Assembly (NCBI GenBank): GCA_963696675.1 | Contig: CAVOLM010000008.1 | Coordinates: 1 to 64,000 of the forward strand | Direction of reading: 5' to 3' | DNA length: 64,000 bases | Source of the DNA: DATBVX01 sp963696675 | Lineage (GTDB): Bacteria; Pseudomonadota; Gammaproteobacteria; Steroidobacterales; Steroidobacteraceae | The notes under the pieces: generated by a model | Told to the model about the DNA's origin: nothing | Seen by the model: only the letters and a program-made list of their open reading frames with translations | Databases searched by the model: none | Shown: in pieces, positions 38,714 through 50,957 of the stretch | Layout of the letters: every line of letters begins with the position of its first letter | Numbering within the stretch: position 1 is the stretch's first letter | Translations under genes and position numbers: made by a program

Positions 38714-39109
38714 TGCGGCTCTCCTGAGTTGCGCTGCGTTTCCTCAACCAGGGCATCATTGCCACGCTGCAACTCTTTGTTGATCGCTGCGGCCTTGGCC
38801 GCTTCCGACCTGGCAGAGGCGAGTTCAGCCTCCGCGCGCGACTGTTGTCCGAGCCGCTCGGCATTGATCATTTTCTCTTCCTTGACGGCGTCATTGGCGG
38901 ACGCGAGCTTGGTGCGCGCCTCGCCCAATTCAGCTGCGTGCGTAGCGGCCGGCGTCGGCCTGCTCAGCGTTTGAAATCGCCTGCTCTGCCGCCCGCAAAG
39001 TCGCAGTCGGAGCTGGAGGTGTCGACGCGCACGCTGCAACGAGCAACAGTGCGCCGGTCAGGGTAGCCGCGACGCGCGCGCGTGGCGGCCCTCGGGATGA
39101 TTCACTCAT
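38710..39109 (-). CDS. DUF4398 lipoprotein (one frameshift)
   Basis: About 132 residues. ATG 39109 opens ARVAATLTGALLLVAACAS, a lipoprotein signal. Then TATLRAAEQAISNAEQADAGRYA and ELGEARTKLASANDAVKEEKMINAERLGQQ are the DUF4398 helices. A frame change near 38940 splits these two halves. Coupled to the OmpA gene by ATGA. The pair is common in gammaproteobacterial envelope stress loci. Confidence 0.8.
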
Positions 39110-39176
39110 TTGGCTTCTCCACAGGGTATTAAGGGTCCTTCGGTGCGGAATCATGCTCGTCGTCGCGTAGGACGTC

Positions 39177-39192
39177 GGTACGGCCGCGTACA
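39177..39192. promoter_or_regulatory. TGTAC-N6-GTACA operator, site 2
   Basis: GGTACGGCCGCGTACA, one mismatch to the consensus ends, centred 75 bp before the DUF4398-OmpA start (minus strand). Confidence 0.5.
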
Positions 39193-39217
39193 TAGCGTCA
39201 GTTTTCGTGATCCCGAA

Positions 39218-39233
39218 CGTACGCTGACGCACA
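39218..39233. promoter_or_regulatory. TGTAC-N6-GTACA operator, site 3
   Basis: CGTACGCTGACGCACA on the plus strand. It keeps the N6 centre CTGACG-like sequence of other sites, with changed outer bases. Centred 95 bp before the glycine-zipper start (plus strand). Confidence 0.45.
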
Positions 39234-39320
39234 GACATCCGCCCTGCCGCCGGGGACAATTCAAATCCGCGCAGAGATGCGCTTCCAGCGCCGCTGCTAG
39301 CGGCTCAAGGTGATTTCGTC

Positions 39321-39848
39321 ATGAACAAAAAACTCGTTGTAGGCTTCGTCGTGGGTGCGTTGGCGCTCACGGCAATCACTGCGGTGGCCGGATACCGGGT
39401 TTTCGGCGGGACGAGCTACGCGGACGTGATTGCCGTAAAGCCCCTCACGAAGACGGTGCGCGTTCCTCGAGAGGAATGCCGCGATGAACTCGTCACACGC
39501 ACGAAACCGACCAAGGATCCGAATCAGATTGCCGGAACCGTGGCGGGTGCGGTGATCGGTGGCGTTCTCGGCAACCAGATCGGCGACGGTAACGGCAAGA
39601 AGTTGGCTACGGTCGGCGGTGCCGCTGCCGGTGGCTATGCCGGCAACAAGATCCAGGAAGGCATGCAGGAACGGAACACCTACCAGGAAAGCCAGCGGAC
39701 CTGCGAGACCCTCACTGACCGCCGGCAGGAACAGGCCGGATACGAAGTGACCTATCGGCTCGATGGGCGGGATCACGTCGTCAGCATGGACCACGACCCG
39801 GGCAAGCGAATTCCCATTGAGAACGGCGCGCCCGGTGCTCTGAAATAG
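39321..39848 (+). CDS. Glycine-zipper outer-membrane protein (17-kDa antigen type)
   Basis: 175 residues, intact. An N-terminal hydrophobic segment (LVVGFVVGALALTAITAVAGY) is a signal or anchor. The central GTVAGAVIGGVLGNQIGDGNGKKLATVGGAAAGGYAGNKIQEGMQ is a glycine-zipper 2TM (Rick_17kDa_Anti) repeat. The C-terminal part is a small Cys-containing domain (ECRDE ... RTCETL). Likely an envelope integrity protein. Divergent from DUF4398-OmpA; a strong terminator follows. Confidence 0.83.
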   Translation: MNKKLVVGFVVGALALTAITAVAGYRVFGGTSYADVIAVKPLTKTVRVPREECRDELVTRTKPTKDPNQIAGTVAGAVIGGVLGNQIGDGNGKKLATVGGAAAGGYAGNKIQEGMQERNTYQESQRTCETLTDRRQEQAGYEVTYRLDGRDHVVSMDHDPGKRIPIENGAPGALK

Positions 39849-39870
39849 AACTTCTGCGTCGACCCCAGTG

Positions 39871-39912
39871 ATCGACCCCGGCGGGCACGCCTCGCCGGGG
39901 TCGATTGCTTTT
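39871..39912 (+). terminator. Rho-independent terminator
   Basis: Thirteen-bp stem ATCGACCCCGGCG/CGCCGGGGTCGAT with a nine-base loop, followed by TGCTTTT. Ends the glycine-zipper gene. Confidence 0.88.
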
Positions 39913-40015
39913 GGTCTTCCGGGCCGGATCGTTAGGGCATACTTGCAAACAGTCGGTCGATCCGGCGCTGTCGGAGACATCCACCGACATCACTCCTGCG
40001 AGGGTTTCAGTTCTC

Positions 40016-43000
40016 GTGCAAGGAGCGACGCTGCTCAGATCGCGCGCACGCTCGGCTTCCGGCCGCGCGCGCGGGCGATTGTCACGCGTTTCGCCCTGGG
40101 ACAACGACGAGCTGCTGCGCGAAGAGCTCTTCAGCATCGAGCGTCTCGAGCAGCATGCGGTCAGCCTCGCCGTCGCGCAGCCGGTCACGCCGCAACCCAT
40201 ACGCCGTCCGCCACTCAGTGCGCGGCTGAGCGACAACGAATCCGTGCTGCTCATCGCCTATCGCACTATCGCAAGGGCGGTGAGCGAAGGGCGTGCGATT
40301 ACGCCAGCCGCGGAATGGCTGCTCGATAACTATCATCTGGTTGAAGCGCAGATTCGCGAGATCCGCGAGGATCTGCCGCCGGGCTTCTATCGGCAGTTGC
40401 CCAAGCTCGCGAGCGGGCCCTTCGTGGGATACCCGCGCGTGTTCGGCATCGCCTGGGCGTTCGTTGCCCACACCGACAGCCACTTCGATCCGCACGCACT
40501 GCGTCGGTTCGTGCGCGCCTACCAAAGCGTGCAAGCGCTCACCATCGGTGAGTTGTGGGCCGTGGCGATCACGCTGCGCATCGTGCTCGTGGAGAACCTG
40601 CGCCGCGCGGCCCATCGGATCGTGAGTAGTCGCGCTGCGCGCCAGGAAGCGGACGACATCGCGGACCAGTTGCTGGGCGTGAGTGGCCACGCCGCACGGC
40701 CCGATGCTCTCATCGAGCGCTACGACGAAAGTACCTCTCTTCCAAGAGCCTTCGTCGTCCAGCTGGTGCAGCGGCTGCGCGATCAGGACCCGAAAGTCAC
40801 TCCCGCGCTTACGTGGCTGGAGGAGCGGATCGCCGCGCAGGAAATGACGGCCGAGGCGATCGTGAGCGATGAGCACCAGCGGCAAGGAGGCTCAAACGTC
40901 ACGGTGCGAAACATCATCACCAGCATGCGGCTGATTTCGGAGCTGGAATGGTCCGAGTTCTTTGAAAGCATCAGCCTGGTCGACGACGTGCTGCGCGCAG
41001 GGAGCGACTTCGCGCAGATGGACTTTGCGACTCGCAATCTGTACCGCAGCGGCGATCGAGGAGCTTGGCCGAGGCGCAAAACTCACCGAGGTGCAGATTG
41101 CACGCGCAGCGGTTGCGGCCGCGAGCGACGGCACCGCGGTGACGGACGGACAGCGCGATCCCGGCTACCACCTGATCGCCGCCGGGCGCCGTGCGTTCGA
41201 GACCGCGATCGGATATCGGGCACCGCTCTCGCGCCTGCCGATCCGATGGATCAAGAGGCGCGGTGCCGGAACGTATATCGGCGCGATCCTGCTGTTTGCT
41301 GCCATTGTTCTCGCCCTGCCACTCCTTGCACTCGACGCCGGGCAAGTCGAGCGTCTGGAAATTCGCGTGGCTTGCACTCCTCGGTGTCATTCCGGCGCTG
41401 GACGCCGCTGTCACTCTCGTGAATCGCGCGGTCACCAGCGGGATCGGTGCAACCGTTCTTCCGGGCTTGGCGCTGCGCGAAGGTGTGCCACCGCACTCTG
41501 CGGACGCTGGTGGCCGTCCCCACGCTCTTGACGACGCCCGAGGCGATCGAAGAAGAACTCGAACGGCTCGAGATTCACCATCTGGCCTCTCCCGAGGGCG
41601 AGCTGCACTTCGCGTTGTTGTCCGACTGGGTCGATGCGGCGACCGAACATGCTGCAGCCGACGCGGTCCGTACTTCAGACGGCCACTCGTGGAATCGCGC
41701 GGTTGAACCGAAGGTATGCGCCCGTCTCAGCCGTCAACCGCTTCTTGCTTCTGCACCGTCGGCGCCTCTGGAGCGACGTGCAACAAGCATTGGATCGGAT
41801 GGGAACGTAAGCGCGGCAAGCTCCATGAGCTCAACCGGCTGCTTCGCGGCGCGACCGATACGACCTTCATCGACATCGACAGTCAGGCGCCGCGAGTTCC
41901 GCTCGATGTCCGCTACGTGATTACGCTCGACGCCGATACACGGCTGCCGCGCGAAAGCCTGCGCCGGCTGATCGGCAAGCTGTCCCACCCGCTCAATACA
42001 GCCTCGCTTCGATCAAGGAACCGGACGCGTCGTCGAAGGCTATGCCGTACTGCAGCCTCGGGTCACGCCGTCGCTGCCCATGGGGCGGGAGGGATCGCTC
42101 TATCAACGTATCGTGTCGAGCGCACCAGGTATCGACCCCTATGCGTCCGTCGTGTCGGACGTGTACCAGGATCTGTTCGGCGAAGGCTCCTATGCGGGCA
42201 AGGGAATCTACGACGTCGACGCGTTTGAGGCGGCGTTGGCCCACCGCGCTCGCGGAGGGCACTCTCCTCAGCCATGACCTGTTCGAAGGAATCTTCGCGC
42301 GCGCCGGGGTTGTATCCGATATTGAAGTCATCGAAGAGTTTCCCGGCGCGCTACGACGTCGCTGCCGCGCGCCAGCATCGCTGGGCACGTGGCGACTGGC
42401 AGTTGCTGCCATGGATTCTGGGTCGGCGCGATGCAACCGATGACGATCGACGCCACACCGCTCTTCCGCTGCTCGGTCGCTGGAAGATGCTCGACAATCT
42501 GCGCCGCACGCTGTCCCCGCCGGCAAGCTTCGTCGCGCTGGTGTTGGGCTGGACACTACCGTTACACGCCGCCCTGTGGACCGCCTTTATCCTGGCGACG
42601 ATCGCCTTGCCGGCGCTGCTCCCGGTTGTCGCAGCAATCGTGCCGGCACGTGCCGGCGTCACCGCGCGCAGCCACCTGCGCGCACTTGGCAGGGACTTGT
42701 TGTTGGCCGTGGATCGCGTCGTCTTGCAGATCGTTTTTCTGCCGCATCAGGCGTGGTTGATGATCGACGCGATCAGTCGGACCCTGTACCGGTTGATCGT
42801 GAGCCACCGCAATCTCCTTCAGTGGGTCACCGCGGCACAGGCATCGCTCACAGCCACACCAGGCCTCATCGGCATCTATCGCAAGATGATCGGTGGCGTT
42901 GCCGCTACGCTCGTTGCCGCGCTCATTGTCTACTTCTTCGGGCGCGAAGCCTGGTGGATTGCGACGCCGTTCCTGATGCTGTGGATGCTCTCGCCGGCGA

Positions 43001-46000
43001 TCGCGCTGCGCATCAGTCGCTCACCGCGAGTACCGAGTCGTCTAACGGTATCGCATGCGGATGCGACCGCGCTGCGCCTGGTCGCGCGCCGCACGTGGCG
43101 ATTCTTCGAGACCTTCGTCACGGCAGAAGATCAAATGCTGCCGCCCGACAACTTTCAGGAGGATCCCAAGCCGGTCCTGGCGCATCGAACCTCACCCACC
43201 AACATCGGCCTGTACCTGCTCTCCATTGTCAGCGCCCGGCGACTTTGGCTGGATTGGAACCATCGAAGCGATGGAACGCCTGCAGGCAACGCTCCAGACC
43301 ATGAGTCGCTTGCAGCGTTATCGCGGCCACTTCTACAACTGGTACGACACGCGCGATCTGCGTCCATTGGAGCCGCGCTACGTATCGTCGGTGGACAGCG
43401 GCAACCTCGCCGCACACCTTATTACTGTAGCTAACGCGACCCGCGGTGGCACGACCCTGCTGCGGTGTCGAGTCCTTTCGCTGCCGGCGTTTGCGACGCT
43501 ATGGATATGGCGCGCGCGGCGCTGCAAGCGCTCCCTGCTGAATTGCGTACGCCGTCCATCCTGTGGGGGCAACTGGAAGAGCAGCTCGAGAATATTGCCT
43601 CGGCGTTGTTCGATGTCGAGACCTGCGGCGGTGATATCACCGTCCCGCTCCAGAACGTTGCGCTGCACGCCTACACGCTCGTGGATATCGCACGGACGCT
43701 GGCCAGTGACGGGGGCGATGAAGCTCCACGGAGATATCCTCTTCTGGTCGGATGCTCTCCATCGCTGCGTCGAGAGCTGGCAGGTCGACCTCAAGCAAGC
43801 AGACGACACCACGCTGAAGGAGCGGCTGCTTACGCTGGAGACAGCCGCAGGATCGATGGCCGAAGCGATGGACTTCGGTTTTCTGTTTGACGGCACGCGC
43901 AACCTTTTTTCGATTGGCTATCGCGTTACGGAAGGAAGCCTGGATCCCAATTGTTACGACCTGCTTGCTTCCGAGGCGCGCCTGACAAGCTTCATCGCCA
44001 TCGCGAAAGGTGAAGCGCCACCGTCGCACTGGTTTCGTCTGGGCCGCGCTCTCACACCTGTGGGCCGCGGCTCCGCGCTTATCTCCTGGTCGGGCTCGAT
44101 GTTTGAATACCTCATGCCGGATCTCGTAATGCGTTCCCCGGTGGCGAGCCTGTTGAGCCAGACGTGCGAACTCGTCGTGCGCCGTCAAATTGAATATGGT
44201 GCGGAGCGGCATGTGCCCTGGGGCGAGTCGGAATCGGCCTACAATGCACGCGATCTCAATCTCACTTACCAGTACTCGAGCTTCGGCGTGCCCGGACTGG
44301 GGCTCAAGCGCGGTCTTAGCGAAGATATCGTCATCGCCCCGTACGCCACTGCGCTCGCGGCTATGATGAACCGGCCCCGGCCACGCACAATCTTGCGCGA
44401 CTCGCTTCCCTCGCGACACTCGGTCGTACGGCTTCTATGAGGCACTCGATTACACCACCAGCGCCTGCCCGAGGGCATACCGTCGCCGTCGTGCGCGCCT
44501 ACATGGCGCACCATCAGGGCATGACGATCGTCGCCCTCGCCAATGTTCTGGGCATGGGGATGCGGACGCGCTTTCATGCGGAACCACGGGTTCGCGCCGC
44601 CGAACTCCTGCTTCAGGAACGAACGCCGCGTCACGTCTCGGTGGCTCATCCACGCGCGGAGGAAGTGCAGGCAGCGCCGCGAAGTTGACTCGATTCCTCG
44701 TGCGCCGCGCTCAAGTCTTTCGCTCACAGCACGCCGCCACACACTCAAATTCTGTCCAATGGGCGTTACTCGGTCATGGTGACTGCAGAGGGGTCCGGCT
44801 ATAGCCGCTGGGACAATCTCGCGATTACGCGCTGGCGCGAAGACGTGACCCGCGACACATCGGCAGTTACGTCTATTTGCGCGAGTGCGGACCGGCGCAG
44901 TGTGGTCGGCGGGATATCAGCCGAGCGGCGTCGAACCGGACGAATAGAAGTCGAGATTTAACGATGCCCGCGCCGAGTTCGAGCGGCGCGACGGGACTTT
45001 GACGACCGTGCTGATGTCCTCGTCTCGCCGGAGAGCGACGGCGAAGTCCGGCGCGTGACCCTTTCAAACCACGGCACGCGGGTGCGTGAAATCGAAGTGA
45101 CCTACTACGCCGAGCTGGCGCTGGCGCCCGCCGCAACCGATTGGGCGCATCCCGCGTTTTCGAAATTGTTCGTCGAAACGGATTATATCCCGGCAAAGGC
45201 CTGCTGCTGGCCACGCGCCGCCGCCGCTCTTCGCACGAGCCGGAGGTTTGGGCCGCCGCGCATTCCGTCGTCGAGGGCGACGATCTGGGCGCCTTACAGA
45301 TCGAAACGGATCGCGCTCGCTTCGTCGGACGCGGCTGAAGTGCGGGCTCCGATTGCCGTAATCGATCGGCGGCGGCTGTCGAACACCGTCGGTGCCGTGC
45401 TCGATCCGATCTTCGCTCTCGCCGACGCGTGCGCGTCCGTCCAGGCGGTTCGGTGCGCATCGCGTTTTGGACACTGGTCAGCCGATCGCGCGACGAAGTC
45501 ATCGCGCTTGTCGACAAACACGCGAGCCCCAACGCGTTCGTTCGCGCCACCACGCTGGCTTGGTCGCAGGCGCAGGTCAGCTGCGCCACCTCGGCATCAC
45601 GTCGGAGGAGGCCAATCTGTTTCAGCGACTGGCGGGCCATTTGCTGTACGCCGATCGCGTCGCTGCGTGCCATCGTCAGACGCCATCCAACGCGGTGGTA
45701 GCCGGCCAGCGCGTTGTGGGGACACGGCATATCGGGCGATCTGCCCATGTTCTCGCGCACGTGGATGAAGAGCAGGAGCTGCCGTTCGTACGCGATCTCC
45801 TTCAAGCCCACGAGTATTGGCAAAGGAGACAATTCGACGTCGACCTCGTGATCCTGAACGAGAAGGCGACGTCTTACGCGCAGGATCTGCAGGTTTCCCT
45901 GGCGACTCGTGCGCATCGGTCAGGCACGCAGACGGCACACCGGCACGGCGTTGCGTGGAAGCGTATTCGTCCTGCGCCGCGACCTCATCCGAGGCGACGC

Positions 46001-48596
46001 GGGCCGCAACGCCCTCATGGCGGCGGCGCGTGTCGACCTTGTCGGCCGACGCGGCGCTCTGTCCGAGCAACTCGAGCGCCTCGCCGACAGCGGCTCGGAA
46101 AGCGCGCCACGCCGCAAGCGCGCGGCGCCGACACCTTGCAACCGCCGGCGCCATCTGCGAGACCGGATCTCGAGTATTTCAACGGCATAGGAGGATTCGC
46201 CGCGGACGGGCGCGAGTACGTCGCGCTCTCCGACGGAGCGAACACCCCCGCGCCGTGGATTAATGTCGTCGCCAATCCCACTTCGGGTTTCAGGTCTCGG
46301 CCGACGGCGGCGGCTACACCTGGAGTGAGAACAGCCGTGAAAACCAGCTGACCGAGTGGTCCAACGATCCGGTTTGCGACCGCACGCCCGAGGTCATCTA
46401 TATCCGTGACGACGAAACGGGCGAAGTCTGGACACCCACGCCGTCGCCCAGCCGTCGCGCCTCGCGCCCTATTTGATTCGTCACGGACAGGGATACAGCC
46501 GCTTCGAACACCAGCGAGCGGCATGACCTTTCACATGCTGCAGTACGTGGCCAAAGACGATCCCGTCAAGATTTCGCGGCTCACGATCCGCAATACATCG
46601 GGGCGCGCACGACGTCTTACTTTGACCGGCTACGTCGAGTGGCTTATGGGTCCGTCGCGCGGTCTGACGCCCACGTCATAACGAGTCTGGACGCCGAAAC
46701 ACACGCCATCTTGGCGCGCAATCCGTGGAGCGCCGCTTTCGGTTCTCAAGTCGCATTCGCCGATCTGGCGGGCCGGCAAACATCGTGGACGGGCGATCGC
46801 ACCGAATTTCTCGGGCGCAACGGATCGCTGGCCAGTCCCGCAGCGTTGCAGAACAAAACGGCGTTGTCGGGGCACGTCGGCGCCGGGCGCGACCCTTGCG
46901 CCGCTTTGCAGCAGTCCATCGAACTTGCGCCGGGGGAAATCGCCGAGGTCGCATTCTTTCTCGGCGCGGCGCACGACGCGGAAGCAGCGACGGCTCTCAT
47001 CAGCAAGTATCGCGCCGCGGATTTGAACAAGGCGTTGGATGACGTGACCGCATTTTGGGACGAAATCCTCGGCAAGGTGCAGGTGAAGACGCCCGACCGA
47101 AGCATGGACATCATGCTCAATCGCTGGCTGCTTTATCAAACGCTGGTCTGCCGGCTCTGGGCACGTTCCGCGTTTTATCAATCGGGCGGCGCCTACGGGT
47201 TTCGCGATCAGCTGCAAGATGCGATGGCGATGACGTTGACGATGCCCGAACTGGCGCGGGCCCATCTGCTTCGCGCCGCGGGTCGTCAATTCGTCGAGGG
47301 CGATGTGCAACACTGGTGGCTCGCCCATTCCGGCCAAGGCGTGCGAACGGGATTCTCCGACGATCGCATTTGGTTGTGCTATACGACGGCGCATTATCTT
47401 TCCACGACAAACGATCGTTCGGTGCTCGACGAGACGGTGCCGTTTCTGCAGGGCCGCGCTCTGCAGGCCGGAGAGGAAGATGCATTCTTCGAACCCGGCG
47501 TTACGGAAGAGCGGCGGGTCGCTCTTCGAGCACTGTGCGCGCGCACTCGATCTCAGTCTTGCCGTGGGAAGTCATGGCCTGCCGTTGATCGGCAGCGGCG
47601 ATTGGAACGACGGCTTCAATCGCGTCGGCGAGGCGGCAAGGGCGAAAGCGTCTGGCTTGGCTGGTCTTTATACCGCATTGAGCTCTTTCATTCCGATCGC
47701 CAACAACGCGGCGGAGCATCGCGTGCGGAGCGCTGGTTGTTGCATCGCGGGCTATTGCAGGCCGCGCTTGAACGCGACGGATGGGACGGCGACTGGTACC
47801 GGCGCGCCTATTTCGACGACGGCACGCCGCTCGGTTCGGCGGCGAACGCGCAGTGCCGCATCGATTCGATCGCCCAATCTTGGGCGGTGCTTTCGGGTGC
47901 CGCGGAGCGCGTCGCGCGCAACGCGCGATGGCGGCGGTCGACGCTGCTGATCGATCGCCAAAACGGCCTCGCCGTGCTGTTCACGCCGCCGTTCAACGAG
48001 ACGCCGCTCGATCCCGGTTACATCAAAGGCTACCCACCCGGCATTCGCGAGAACGGCGGCCAGTACACGCATGCGGCCGTTGGTCGGCGATGGCGTTTGC
48101 CGCGCAGGGCCAGGGAGACAAAGCCGCCGGGCTTTTCTGGTTGCTCAACCCGATCAATCGTGCCCGTACATTCACCGACAGTCAGCGCTACCGCGTCGAG
48201 CCCTACGCCGTCGCGGCCGATGTCTATTCGGTGCCGCCGCATGTCGGGCGCGGCGGGTGGACCTGGTACACGGGCGCGGCCGGATGGCTGTATCGCGCGG
48301 GGTTGGAGTCGATCCTCGGGTTTCATTTGGAGGGAAACCGCTTGAGGCTCGCGCCTTGCATTCCCGCGCACTGGCCTGGCTTCGATGTTGCTTTCAGATA
48401 TCGCACTTCACGTTACGAAATCCGGGTGGAAAACCCCGGCAGCGTCAGCCGTGGAATCGCTTACGCCGAACTGAACGGTCAGAGGCTGGCAAATGGCCCG
48501 ACGGTATTTGCGCTAGTCGACGACGGACAAACTCACCGGGTGCGCATGATCCTCGGGGATCACCACGCACCCGAATGGCGGGCAGATGCGCCGTGA
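40016..48596 (+). CDS. ndvB: Cyclic beta-1,2-glucan synthase, NdvB/ChvB type (a dozen or more frameshifts)
   Basis: About 2,850 residues over 8.6 kb, the expected size. It makes cyclic beta-1,2-glucan from UDP-glucose at the inner membrane for the periplasm. Order: N-terminal helical region (LLDNYHLVEAQIREIREDLPPGFYRQLPKL); TM segments; GT84 domain (YVITLDADTRLPRESLRRL with the DAD metal motif); more TMs near 42.5-43.0 kb; glycoamylase-like domain (WGESESAYNARDLN, HHQGMTIVALANVLG); then a GH94 phosphorylase-like domain (YGFRDQLQDAMA, GDWNDGFNRVG with catalytic Asp). Frames change near 41060, 41360, 41500, 41700, 41760, 41990, 42100, 42250, 43245, 43460, 43720, 44390 and further on. The GTG start is approximate. 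Confidence 0.85.
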
Positions 48597-48637
48597 ACTC
48601 GCTTCCCTGTCCAAAGTGCGAGCGGACCTAGCTCGCA

Positions 48638-48907
48638 TTACCGCGCCGCACCTCGCCTGACGAGGTTGACGATGGCCAGGAGAATGACTGCCCCCAGGAA
48701 CGAGACGACCAAGCCAGACACGCTGAAGTTGTTCTGATTGATGGTCGATACCCCGACGAGCGGGCTCAGGAACCATCCGCCCAGTGCCGCGCCCACGACT
48801 CCGACCACCACGTTGAGAAGAATCCCCTGCTGTCCATCGGTGCGCATGACCATGCTCGCCACCCATCCGATCAGCCCGCCAACCACTAGCCAGATAATGA
48901 TGTTCAT
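48638..48907 (-). CDS. GlsB/YeaQ/YmgE family stress membrane protein
   Basis: 89 residues, intact. Three hydrophobic segments with the family pattern IIWLVVGGLIGWVASMVM, GILLNVVVGVVGAALGGWFL and LVVSFLGAVILLAIVNLVRRG. Small inner-membrane protein of general or envelope stress. ATG 48907; operator site 4 is centred 67 bp upstream. Convergent with ndvB. Confidence 0.9.
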   Translation of the reverse strand: MNIIIWLVVGGLIGWVASMVMRTDGQQGILLNVVVGVVGAALGGWFLSPLVGVSTINQNNFSVSGLVVSFLGAVILLAIVNLVRRGAAR

Positions 48908-48966
48908 GAATGTGCCCTCAGATTTTCGATTACCGCCACAAGTTATGCGGCTTCTGCAGCCGGATC

Positions 48967-48982
48967 TGTACGTCAGCGTACA
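48967..48982. promoter_or_regulatory. TGTAC-N6-GTACA operator, site 4
   Basis: TGTACGTCAGCGTACA, perfect outer half-sites. Centred 67 bp before GlsB (minus) and 70 bp before the ATG at 49045 (plus), so it may serve both divergent genes. Confidence 0.65.
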
Positions 48983-49044
48983 AAGGAGCTCGCCAATGAA
49001 GAGTTAGACTCGTGGCAGTTTCGGAGGGGGAATGCAGCCGCCCG

Positions 49045-50159
49045 ATGAGATCGGTTCGATATGCCGCCGATGCGTCGTCGTTGCGAGTTGCACTCGGATT
49101 GACCGCCATTGCGGGCGTTGGATGCTGCGCAATCGGCACCGCAGGAGACACCGCCGCCCGAGCACACAACGTCCAGGCTGTCATGGGCGGAGCTCGTGCC
49201 ATTGCCTATCGAACCCCAGGGTCTACCGACCGACATTACTTGAGCTTTGCGAGGGCCAGCTCGGCAGCGAGCCAGGGTGGATCGAATCGCCTGCATCGGG
49301 GACTCTACCGGACGATTTGTTCATCGGCAGCCTGGTTCGACGGCTTCTTCGGCAACGCGCGTTTTGACGATGAGTACGAGGCCATGCACGGCAGTGTGGC
49401 CGTCGGCGCAGCGTGGGACGAGCGTGATCAATGGGATCCGAGTCTGCGCTTTCGCGCGCGCGTGAAGCTTCCGCAATTGAGTGAGCGCTTCGACGCTTTC
49501 GTCGGCCGGGTCGATCCAGAGGAATACGTGACGGAGTTGCGCGATGACTTCGACACGTTGCCGCGGCAATTCGCCCGGCAGGAAGACGACGCGGTGCTTC
49601 TCGGCCTGGGTTACGGACAGCCCGGTCGCGGCGGCGGACATTTTAGCGCAGGCGTCGGCGCGAAGGTGGGCGTGGCCTCTGGAGCCCTATGCCAAAGGCA
49701 CTTATCGCTACGCGCGGCCCTTCCTTGACCGCAATTTGGTCCGTCTGCGCGAAGCGATCTTCTGGGAGGAGCGGGAGGCACTTCGGCGTGACGACGCGCG
49801 TCGACCTGGAGCGTCTGCTCGCGGAGGATTACCTCCTGCGCTGGACCAGTTCGGGCACGTTCACCGAGAAAACCCAGGCGTGCGCTGGTTTTCGAACCTG
49901 ACGCTCTATCACAGCCTGGGCTACGGGCGCGCGTTCGCTTACCAGGGCGGCATCTCCGGAGAGTCCGATCATGAGGTCGGGACCGTCGACTACGGCCTGC
50001 GCGTGATCTTTCGGCGTCGCATCTACCGCGAGTGGCTGTTCCTCGAGCTGCGTTCGAGCATCACTCTGGCCGCGCGAGACGCTGCTCGAACACCGCGAGT
50101 CCAATCTGGGCGCTGGCGTCGCGCTCGAGCTGATGTTCGGTGAGCGCACCAGGGATTGA
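49045..50159 (+). CDS. Putative outer-membrane beta-barrel protein (frameshifted)
   Basis: About 370 residues after joining. A hydrophobic leader (LRVALGLTAIAGVGCCAIGTAG) is followed by regions such as LRFRARVKLPQLSERFDAFVGRVDPEEYV, then many short strands: FGVTTRVDLERLLAEDYLLRW, RWFSNLTLYHSLG, VDYGLRVIFRRRIYREWLFLEL and the end NLGAGVALELMFGERTRD. The pattern is of a long barrel with periplasmic turns. Frames change near 49200-49260, 49340, 49670, 49780, 49880 and 50075. No family I can name. Divergent from GlsB and sharing site 4. Confidence 0.5.
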
Positions 50160-50173
50160 GCAGACAAAAAAAG

Positions 50174-50199
50174 GCCCGCACAACTTGCGTCATGCGGAC
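50174..50199 (-). terminator. Terminator, shared hairpin family
   Basis: On the minus strand GTCCGCA ... TGCGGGC (one G-T pair) with a twelve-base loop, followed by seven Ts (50166-50172). It overlaps the last codons of the diguanylate cyclase. Same stem-loop sequence as the hairpins at 37746 and 51365. Confidence 0.75.
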
Positions 50200-50893
50200 T
50201 TGAAAGGGGGGGTCAGGTTAATGAGAGCTATGACGGGAGAGTCGCCGCACGCCTTGGCGAGATACATGGCACTGTCGGCCTCTCTGATCAGCTCGCCGAG
50301 GTCTCGCCCGTCGCCACGATAGATCGCGATGCCGATACTCGCCGTTAACACAAAGGCGTCCTCGTCGAACACATAAGGGAAGGCCAGACACTTGTGGATC
50401 TTGCGCGCGACGGCTTCCGCGCACGCGCGACCGTCGATTTCCGGCAACATGATCACGAACTCGTCGCCGCCATAACGACAGACCGTATCGCAGCTACGGA
50501 TGCACGCCGACAAGCGCTCCGCCACCTCCTGCAACACCTTGTCCCCGGCGGCATGTCCGAGCCTGTCGTTGACGTGCTTGAATTGGTCCAGGTCGAGGAA
50601 CAAAAGCGCCCACTTGCTTGTGCTGTCGCGCGGCCTGAGCGGTCGCCTGTGTAAGCCGGTCCATCAGCAAGCTGCGATTGGGCAGCCCGGTGAGTTCGTC
50701 GTGATAGGCGAAGGAGGCGCACCCGCGCAGCCTCTCGCTTCAGTCGCAACAGTTTCTTCGTGAGCCGCGCATTGCTCCGAGTAAGCTTTTCGATTTGCTG
50801 CCGAGCATCTTGATATTCCTCTGGATGCCCAGTGAAACCTTCGCGATGCGGGAGGCTGTCCTGAAAGATGGGTCGAGCCGACAAGTGCTTCAT
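50190..50893 (-). CDS. GGDEF diguanylate cyclase (two frameshifts)
   Basis: About 235 residues. An N-terminal coiled coil (DARQQIEKLTRSNARLTKKLLRLKREA) is followed by a GGDEF domain: DELTGLPNR-like text readable near 50700, LFLDLDQFKHVNDRLGHAAGDKVL, CRYGGDEFVIMLPE with the intact active loop, and ASIGIAIYRGDG. Frames change near 50715 and 50625. No sensor or TM domain, so it is a soluble enzyme making cyclic di-GMP. ATG 50893; operator site 5 is centred 72 bp upstream. Confidence 0.85.
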
Positions 50894-50957
50894 GTCCCTA
50901 TGCCCGCCATTGCGCTGCATTTTCGATGCACAGGCTACCAAGCAGGGCATTTTCGTC

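Noticed and set aside
39868..40329. Alternative start of the glucan synthase in another frame at 39868
   Set aside because: It begins inside the terminator hairpin of the previous gene and does not match the family N-terminus.
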